This document shows, in pieces, positions 7,601 to 11,411 of a stretch of DNA of 11,411 nucleotides (positions within the stretch are counted from its first letter, which is position 1; every line of letters begins with the position of its first letter). Both the position numbers and the translations under genes were made by a program. The notes under the pieces are model-generated. The model ran no database searches and was not told the DNA's origin. It worked only from the letters and a program-made list of their open reading frames with translations. This stretch comes from Gammaproteobacteria bacterium. GTDB lineage: Bacteria; Pseudomonadota; Gammaproteobacteria; UBA6429. The DNA lies in the NCBI GenBank assembly GCA_003232015.1, contig QIKU01000284.1:1-11411 (forward strand), read 5' to 3'.

Positions 7601-8107
7601 CAACTACCTTTAACAGAACAAGCCGACTCCGATGCAACAACCCGGGGTATTGTTATCCATGCCATTCTTGAAAATATTAGCAACCATTCCGTGCTATCTG
7701 CAACGGACTGCCGAAATAAACTGGGACATAACTTGTCAGAATCGCTATGGGATGAATGCTGGCAAGAAGCATTTTCTGTAACAAGCTTTAATGAATTTTC
7801 TTTTATTTTTCCGGATAACAACAATATCAAAACATACAACGAAGTTCCGGTGAGTTACTTAAAAGACAATACCACTGTATTTGGTATTATTGATCGTGTA
7901 GTTGTGACTGAAAGCGATGTTTATATTATTGACTATAAAACACATCAGGCTGTCACTAAAAATAACATGCATCAGCTCGCAGCCTATTACCAACCGCAAC
8001 TGACACATTACCAATATGCCGCCCAGCTTGTCTGGCCAGACCATCGTGTCCAAAGCTACCTGCTATTTACGCATGCGAAGCTGTTGCATCACTATCAATC
8101 TAACTAG
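4679..8107 (+). CDS. addA: AddA-type UvrD-family helicase with C-terminal nuclease
   Basis: ATP-dependent helicase–nuclease that resects double-strand breaks and loads RecA in the AddAB system, a functional equivalent of RecBCD. The 1142-residue protein has all superfamily 1 helicase motifs: Walker A ASAGSGKT (20–27), Ia ITFTRKAAAEM (50–60), TTFHSF (115–120), Walker B DEFQDTN (399–405), motif III GDVKQSIYRFR (437–447), motif V VMTIHASKGLE (796–806) and motif VI VFYVAITRAR (872–881). The RecB-type nuclease at about 985–1105 appears complete: His994, Glu1055, Asp1072 in GIIDRV, Asp1085 and Lys1087 in IIDYKTH, and Gln1099/Tyr1103. No iron–sulfur cysteine cluster is seen; in this system that belongs to AddB. 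An addB usually lies directly upstream, but here there is a 584-bp non-coding gap. The start has a weak ribosome site but leaves Walker A at the usual distance. RecB is the alternative; length and context without recC or recD favour AddA. Confidence 0.88.
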   Translation: MQNTKSLNTNTINTSIIIEASAGSGKTYQLINRLVQLLLNGANPAHIVAITFTRKAAAEMQVRLQERLYALATMDKNKLQTELKNTGVEANASILSKARYLYENVILSPQTVRCTTFHSFCQEILKRFPFEAEVPPGFELSEQTYLYQQQAWHALMAGCQQQPDTSISKAIAFLFDEFGLNNTRDILNSFLAQRSDWWAWTQEANNPVGYAISQMQKQLQVEPNDKPLEVFFKQPDLDASLNQFCLSLDKLKAKTYKTALNAISNARNSKLGFEKRLTQLKTAFLKKDGEPLARKITKEMDKNLGESNAESFIQIHLAICQQLEQIDNALNLQKSYQINKHWYISGEAYLNHYQKIKTDLRLLDFTDLEWQTYCLLTKSQHALWVQYKLDARINHLLIDEFQDTNPIQWRLLQPLIEEFSQQQDIESSDSRSVLLVGDVKQSIYRFRRAEPKLFPIASTYIEQHFNSSHLPLNASWRSSPAIINFVNKLFSETKLNAAITDFKPHTTMLKDLPGCVSLLNYPAIEEQEKVDKNSSLPFRNPLQQPKKDKDSVNRLEAEIIANKITTLINNHTPIIYKGLTRNIRYRDIIILLRNRTNAAHYEKALHQYGIPFVGSERGTLLDCLEVSDIVMLLNWLITPFNNIALVSILRSPLFSVSDQTLIQLAQIELKDKDNSNWFYKIETLLSSAEKNTRLEKALQLLKHWQNIATRVPVHDLLDVIYNEADVLSQYSHAYPPHLKARTRSNLTRLIELALEVDSGRYPSLQQFIAHIEQLKNMPSEAPDTPAASNDLNRVQVMTIHASKGLEAPVIFLANADAEGQSKFTYKSIIDWPAEKETPNVMMLTNKSQSRDRVTQSLIDKDTLAEQREAANVFYVAITRARQYLYISAAKPTKSETDWYTLIKNSYGVPVTEQLEYILEQHGECLSVQDNQPNITSQPLETLIDKNMKKTVTLSTAYQDIQKSISPSDINNNSSQLPLTEQADSDATTRGIVIHAILENISNHSVLSATDCRNKLGHNLSESLWDECWQEAFSVTSFNEFSFIFPDNNNIKTYNEVPVSYLKDNTTVFGIIDRVVVTESDVYIIDYKTHQAVTKNNMHQLAAYYQPQLTHYQYAAQLVWPDHRVQSYLLFTHAKLLHHYQSN

Positions 8108-8110
8108 CCA

Positions 8111-8169
8111 TGCATTATCTGGATAGCTTAAAACCTGGTACTGGGTTAAAATAGCTGGCTGCATTATCT
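8111..8169 (+). repeat. 10-bp direct repeat in the addA–thioredoxin gap
   Basis: TGCATTATCT occurs at 8111–8120 and again at 8160–8169, 49 bp apart, within the 100-bp gap between addA and the thioredoxin gene. Between the copies, AACC and GGTT form a loose inverted repeat around 8132–8147. The second copy lies about 40 bp before the ATG, so it may mark a promoter or operator, but no clear −35/−10 pair is visible. Confidence 0.35.
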
Positions 8170-8207
8170 AATGGCTAAACAGACTATAAAAACATGGGGA
8201 TAAAAGT

Positions 8208-9074
8208 ATGACCGACACCGTCATTGATGTAACGGCTGAAACATTCCAGGCACAGGTAATGGAAAGCTCCATGAAAAAACTGGTGTTACTGGATTTTTGG
8301 GCAACCTGGTGCCAGCCATGTAAACAACTTATTCCAGTTTTAATGAAATTGGCCAATGAATCCAATGGTGATTTTTTACTTGCAAAAGTGGACATTGATC
8401 AAAACAAAGAACTTGCCGAGCACTTTCAGGTACGCAGTGTACCCACGGTAAAGTTTATTCGTAACGGACAAATCGTTGATGAGTTCTCCGGGCTATTATC
8501 CGAGTCAGAAATTAAAGGTAAACTCAGCAACCATATTCAGCGTGAGTCAGATGAACTCTACCAGCAGGCGATGGAGGCACTACAGCAAGGTGACAACAGT
8601 GCCATTGCTAAAATGCAGGAAATTTGTTTAAACGATACCGATAATCAGAAAATTTCAATTCATTTTGCCAGTATCCTTGCGCAAACCCAACAGTTTGAAC
8701 AGGCAAAATTATTTATCGCTGCACTACCGAAAATATTACAGGATAAAGACGAAATAAAAAGTATTACTGCACAAATTGAAATTGCTGAATCCGCAAAAGA
8801 CTTACCTGATACCGCCAGCATTATGAAGGCGATAGAAAAAGATCCGAATGATTTAAAAGCACGCCACCAGTTTAGTCAGCAACTTGTTTTGCAGGGCGAT
8901 GTTGCATCGGCAATGGAGCAACTTATGGAAATTATAAAGCGGGACAGGAAATTTGAAGACGATTTAGGCAGAAAAGAATTACTGAAACTTTTTGATATTG
9001 TCAGTACACAGGGCGAGCAAGGCGCAAAAATAGTGAGTGACTATCGCCGAAAACTTGCGCTTGCGCTTAACTAA
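8208..9074 (+). CDS. cnoX: Thioredoxin–TPR protein, CnoX/YbbN-like
   Basis: Cytoplasmic protein combining an N-terminal thioredoxin domain (about 1–110) with a C-terminal helical TPR-like region (about 115–288). The E. coli homologue CnoX (YbbN, 284 residues) is a stress holdase that passes clients to GroEL and DnaK; this 288-residue protein matches in length and layout. The active site is WCQPC (Cys35, Cys38) with the cis-proline loop at SVPT (Pro79). E. coli CnoX lacks the first cysteine, so this version could still be redox-active. The TPR part has ESDELYQQAMEALQQGD and the late stretch DPNDLKARHQFSQQLVLQGD, typical of this family. A GGGGA ribosome site lies about 7 nt before the ATG. The gene follows addA by 100 bp in the same direction and converges on dsbC. 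Confidence 0.88.
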   Translation: MTDTVIDVTAETFQAQVMESSMKKLVLLDFWATWCQPCKQLIPVLMKLANESNGDFLLAKVDIDQNKELAEHFQVRSVPTVKFIRNGQIVDEFSGLLSESEIKGKLSNHIQRESDELYQQAMEALQQGDNSAIAKMQEICLNDTDNQKISIHFASILAQTQQFEQAKLFIAALPKILQDKDEIKSITAQIEIAESAKDLPDTASIMKAIEKDPNDLKARHQFSQQLVLQGDVASAMEQLMEIIKRDRKFEDDLGRKELLKLFDIVSTQGEQGAKIVSDYRRKLALALN

Positions 9075-9099
9075 AGCATGTTATTAACATCCGATTTGT

Positions 9100-9146
9100 A
9101 AAATCTTTTTTCTAATTTTTATGCTGTTACTGAGCAAGATTTTTTT
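9100..9146. terminator. Weak terminator candidate between convergent genes
   Basis: Between the converging cnoX-like and dsbC genes, TGCT (9122–9125) and AGCA (9133–9136) form a 4-bp stem with a 7-nt loop, followed after three bases by seven T (9140–9146). A wider stem, AAAATCTT (9100–9107) with AAGATTTT (9136–9143), reads the same from either strand. Both are weak and AT-rich. They could stop rightward transcription, perhaps both directions, but read-through or Rho is equally possible. Confidence 0.25.
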
Positions 9147-9909
9147 ATTTAACTGCCTTAGCCTTCATTTGTTCCAGCCCCTGACTTAAACGAGCCGCCG
9201 GTATATACCCCGGGTACAACTGGCCGTTTTCTAAAACAATAGCGGGCGTACCACGGACATTCAGTAAATTTCCAAGTTCAAAATGTTTATCAACCGGGCT
9301 GTCGCATTTTATTGCTTTTAGGTCTTCACCACTTTTAGCCTGGGTTAAGGCTGCTTTTTTATCTTTAGAACACCAGACAGTAACGGCTTTGTCATACGAA
9401 GCAGAACCCACGCCTTTGGGAGGGAATGCCAAATACCGCACCTGTATCCCGAGTCGATTAAACTCTCCAATTTCGTTATGAAGCTTCTGGCAATAATAAC
9501 AATCGATATCTGTAAAAATCGTTATCGTATGTTTGATTTTATCTTTTGGTGGAGAAAAAACAATCATCGAATCTTTCATTGCATCGACCGCCGCATAGCG
9601 GGCAGCATGACGAACACCACGGGTAAGATCTTCGCCAGTATTAATATCGGTGATGCTACCCTCAATAACGTAATTCGCATCTTCAGAAATATACAGAACA
9701 TGAGGAGGTGCTATCACTAAATACAACCCCTTAACCGGCGATGGCTGTATTTTATATTCACCCACACCGCCAATATGTTGAGTGATAATTTTCTGAATTT
9801 TTTCCAGATTTCTAATTTCTTCTTTAGCAGAAACATTGGTATGAACAAACATCCCCATCACAAAACCTGAATAGAGAATAAAATTTAAAATTACTTTTGG
9901 GGACTTCAT
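9145..9909 (-). CDS. dsbC: Periplasmic thiol:disulfide isomerase DsbC
   Basis: Reshuffles wrong disulfides in periplasmic proteins; the dimer is kept reduced by DsbD. The 254-residue precursor has a signal peptide with cleavage after Val-Ser-Ala28. An N-terminal dimerisation domain follows (about 29–110, with VIEGSITDINTGEDLT at 81–96), then a linker and the thioredoxin-fold domain. The active site is CYYC (Cys137–Cys140) within TDIDCYYCQKLH, where E. coli has CGYC. The cis-proline loop is GTPAI (Pro222), and a second cysteine pair (Cys180, Cys202) matches the structural disulfide of E. coli DsbC. RYLAFP and NGQLYPGY support DsbC over the longer DsbG. It lies 129 bp downstream of xerD on the same strand, the familiar xerD–dsbC pairing. 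A perfect inverted repeat in that gap suggests dsbC may also have its own control. Confidence 0.92.
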   Translation of the reverse strand: MKSPKVILNFILYSGFVMGMFVHTNVSAKEEIRNLEKIQKIITQHIGGVGEYKIQPSPVKGLYLVIAPPHVLYISEDANYVIEGSITDINTGEDLTRGVRHAARYAAVDAMKDSMIVFSPPKDKIKHTITIFTDIDCYYCQKLHNEIGEFNRLGIQVRYLAFPPKGVGSASYDKAVTVWCSKDKKAALTQAKSGEDLKAIKCDSPVDKHFELGNLLNVRGTPAIVLENGQLYPGYIPAARLSQGLEQMKAKAVK

Positions 9910-9944
9910 AGAAAACCTGACTTCATAAAAAATGTAAATAAACG

Positions 9945-9967
9945 AATATCGTATTCTACACGATATT
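9945..9967 (-). promoter_or_regulatory. Perfect inverted repeat upstream of dsbC
   Basis: Arms AATATCGT (9945–9952) and ACGATATT (9960–9967) are perfect 8-bp inverted copies around a 7-base centre. On the minus strand the centre contains TAGAAT (9958–9953), which resembles a −10 box 36 to 49 bp upstream of the dsbC ATG. A TTGCCG lies 20 bp further upstream, too far for an ideal −35. The size and position suit a dimeric regulator's operator. It is not followed by a T run, so it is not a terminator of xerD. Confidence 0.4.
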
Positions 9968-10038
9968 TTCCGGAATTACGGCAAAGCGCTCTTTAATGTT
10001 GCCATTATGATAACTGGACAATCATTTTAGCATTTAAT

Positions 10039-10944
10039 TCAACCACGCGGGTGATGTTTAGCGTGAATACTTTCCAGACGTGCCTGAGCAATATGCGTAT
10101 ATATTTGCGTTGTAGAAATATCACTATGGCCAAGCAACATCTGAACAACTCTTAAATCTGCACCATGGTTGAGCAAATGCGTTGCAAAAGCATGGCGTAA
10201 AGTATGCGGCGACAAACTTTCTTTAATCCCCGCCTGCAGAGCATAACGCTTTATTAAATACCAGAATGCCTGCCGTGACATTGCTTTTTTTCTGTTGGTA
10301 ACAAACAAGCTATCGCTTTGCGCTTGCTTTAATAATTCGAGGCGACTCTCTACCAGATAATTTTCCAGCCAGCCAACAGCCTGCTCGCCTAATGGCACAA
10401 GCCGTTGCTTGTTGCCTTTACCCTGCACTCGTACCACGCCCTGGCGTAAATTTAACTGGTTCAGTTGCAAACCAACCAGCTCTGATACTCTCAATCCACT
10501 GGCATAAATCACTTCTAACATTGCCCGGTCGCGTAGACCCAACACTGTTGTTGTATCCGGTGCATTGATTAATGTGTCCACATCATTCTCTGTTAAATGT
10601 GTGGGTAACTTTCGCACTATCTTTGGTAAGGGAATTAAAGCAGTCGGATCAACTCGTAACTGTGCTTCACGGATAAGGTAAGCATATAACTGGCGTAAAC
10701 TTGAAAGCAAGCGAGCCTGGCTACGTGTACTTCTATTTTTATCCACCAGAAAAGCAAGATAGCGGTTTATGTGCTCAGGTAAAACAACGATAAGATCTAA
10801 CTTATCCTGTGCAAGCCATTTTGAAAAAGCCAATAAATCTGAACGATATGCCTGTAGGGTGTTGTCACTTAAACCTTTTTCCAGCCACAGGGCATCGAGA
10901 AATGTGGAAATTATTTCTTCAGAATCGGGCTTGCCTGAGATCAC
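10039..10944 (-). CDS. xerD: Site-specific tyrosine recombinase XerD
   Basis: With XerC, resolves chromosome dimers at dif near the terminus under FtsK control. The catalytic set is complete. Numbered from an upstream in-frame TTG at 10956 (product 305 residues), it is Arg156 in GLRVSEL, Lys180 in GKGNK, His251 and Arg254 in HTLRHAFATHLL, His277 in LLGHSD and Tyr286 in IYTH. The N-terminal core-binding domain begins FLDALWLEKGLSDNTLQAYRSDL. These stretches follow E. coli XerD (298 residues) more closely than XerC. I prefer the GTG at 10944 (301 residues): it gives a normal N-terminal length, and it shares its G with the ogt stop in a TAGTG junction, suggesting coupled translation. Neither start has a good ribosome site. 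dsbC follows on the same strand. A mobile-element integrase is unlikely given the housekeeping context. Confidence 0.92.
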   Translation of the reverse strand: MISGKPDSEEIISTFLDALWLEKGLSDNTLQAYRSDLLAFSKWLAQDKLDLIVVLPEHINRYLAFLVDKNRSTRSQARLLSSLRQLYAYLIREAQLRVDPTALIPLPKIVRKLPTHLTENDVDTLINAPDTTTVLGLRDRAMLEVIYASGLRVSELVGLQLNQLNLRQGVVRVQGKGNKQRLVPLGEQAVGWLENYLVESRLELLKQAQSDSLFVTNRKKAMSRQAFWYLIKRYALQAGIKESLSPHTLRHAFATHLLNHGADLRVVQMLLGHSDISTTQIYTHIAQARLESIHAKHHPRG

Positions 10945-11411
10945 TAATTTAAACAACGCTCATGTTCAAGCAGCCATGTTTTCACATTAATATTATTGCC
11001 TTCACGCTGCCCGGCAAAACCACCCAACCCAGATTTAGCAACAACACGGTGGCACGGCACAATAATGGGAACCGGGTTTGCACGACAGGCATTACCAACA
11101 GCACGTGCCGAACTATCAAGTTGCTCTGCAATATTGCTGTAAGTTAATGTTTCTCCCCATTTAATTGCGCTGATACATTGCCATACTGACTTTTGGTAAT
11201 TGGTTCCCTGTACCAATAAATCAAGAGTAAAACAGGTTAATTCTCCATCAAAATAATGACGAAGTTGATCTTCTACATTTTTAAAAAAATGACTTTTCAA
11301 CTCTTTTGTTCCACTGATCTGTCGCTGGCAGTTTTTTTTATTATCCATGCCCAAATTTACCTCGATCACTTTATCGCTTTCGCAGGATACCAGTAACCGG
11401 CCAATAGGCGT
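10944..11411 (-). CDS. ogt: Methylated-DNA–protein-cysteine methyltransferase, 5' end outside window
   Basis: Suicide repair protein that moves the alkyl group from O6-alkylguanine to its own cysteine. The reading frame stays open to the window edge, so the gene is partial. The 14 codons upstream of GTG 11369 encode TPIGRLLVSCESDK, which matches the usual TP(I/L)G start region of Ogt proteins, so 11369 is not the real start. Counting from that GTG, motifs are WGETLTYSNIAEQL (71–84), RAVGNACRANP (89–99, with the helix-turn-helix Arg finger) and the acceptor-cysteine motif VPCHRVV (104–110, Cys106), then GLGGFAG. It overlaps the xerD start by one base. A free-standing Ogt is most likely, but the C-terminal half of an Ada fusion cannot be excluded without the missing 5' part. 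Confidence 0.88.
   Translation of the reverse strand, partial: TPIGRLLVSCESDKVIEVNLGMDNKKNCQRQISGTKELKSHFFKNVEDQLRHYFDGELTCFTLDLLVQGTNYQKSVWQCISAIKWGETLTYSNIAEQLDSSARAVGNACRANPVPIIVPCHRVVAKSGLGGFAGQREGNNINVKTWLLEHERCLN

Noticed and set aside
10039..10944. Integrase of a mobile element
   Set aside because: The sequence tracks XerD closely and sits between ogt and dsbC; no attachment site, tRNA or phage gene is nearby.

Overview
The window looks like ordinary chromosome of a moderately AT-rich gammaproteobacterium. Three things suggest this: a YbbN/CnoX-type thioredoxin next to a dsbC–xerD pair (xerD–dsbC linkage is familiar from Gammaproteobacteria), an XerD that follows the E. coli protein closely, and a four-gene TonB energy-transduction operon. 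I cannot name the genus. There are no tRNAs, rRNAs, transposases, CRISPR arrays or phage genes.

Layout. (1) 52–4094, plus strand: an outer-membrane FecA-like TonB-dependent receptor followed by exbB, exbD and tonB. The spacing is tight (77-bp gap, 11-bp overlap, 5-bp gap), so this reads as one operon coding for a transporter plus its own proton-driven energiser. (2) 4095–4678: a 584-bp stretch with no convincing protein gene but much structure. It holds three GCAAGG repeats, two tandem hairpins whose stem differences are compensated, a textbook intrinsic terminator pointing left, and a foldable domain upstream of that terminator. I read this as a candidate unrecognised minus-strand RNA. (3) 4679–8107, plus: an AddA-type helicase–nuclease without an adjacent addB. 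(4) 8208–9074, plus: a CnoX/YbbN-like thioredoxin–TPR protein. (5) 9145–11411, minus: ogt (5' end beyond the window), xerD and dsbC, transcribed leftward and converging on the thioredoxin gene.

How the genes work together. The first block imports a ferric-chelate-like ligand across the outer membrane using proton-motive force. The middle and right blocks are housekeeping: double-strand-break processing (AddA), alkylation repair (Ogt), chromosome dimer resolution (XerD), cytoplasmic protein protection (CnoX-like) and periplasmic disulfide isomerisation (DsbC). The most interesting part is the intergenic region 4164–4660, where the minus-strand terminator has no assigned gene and where G·U pairs favour folding of the minus-strand RNA over the plus-strand RNA.
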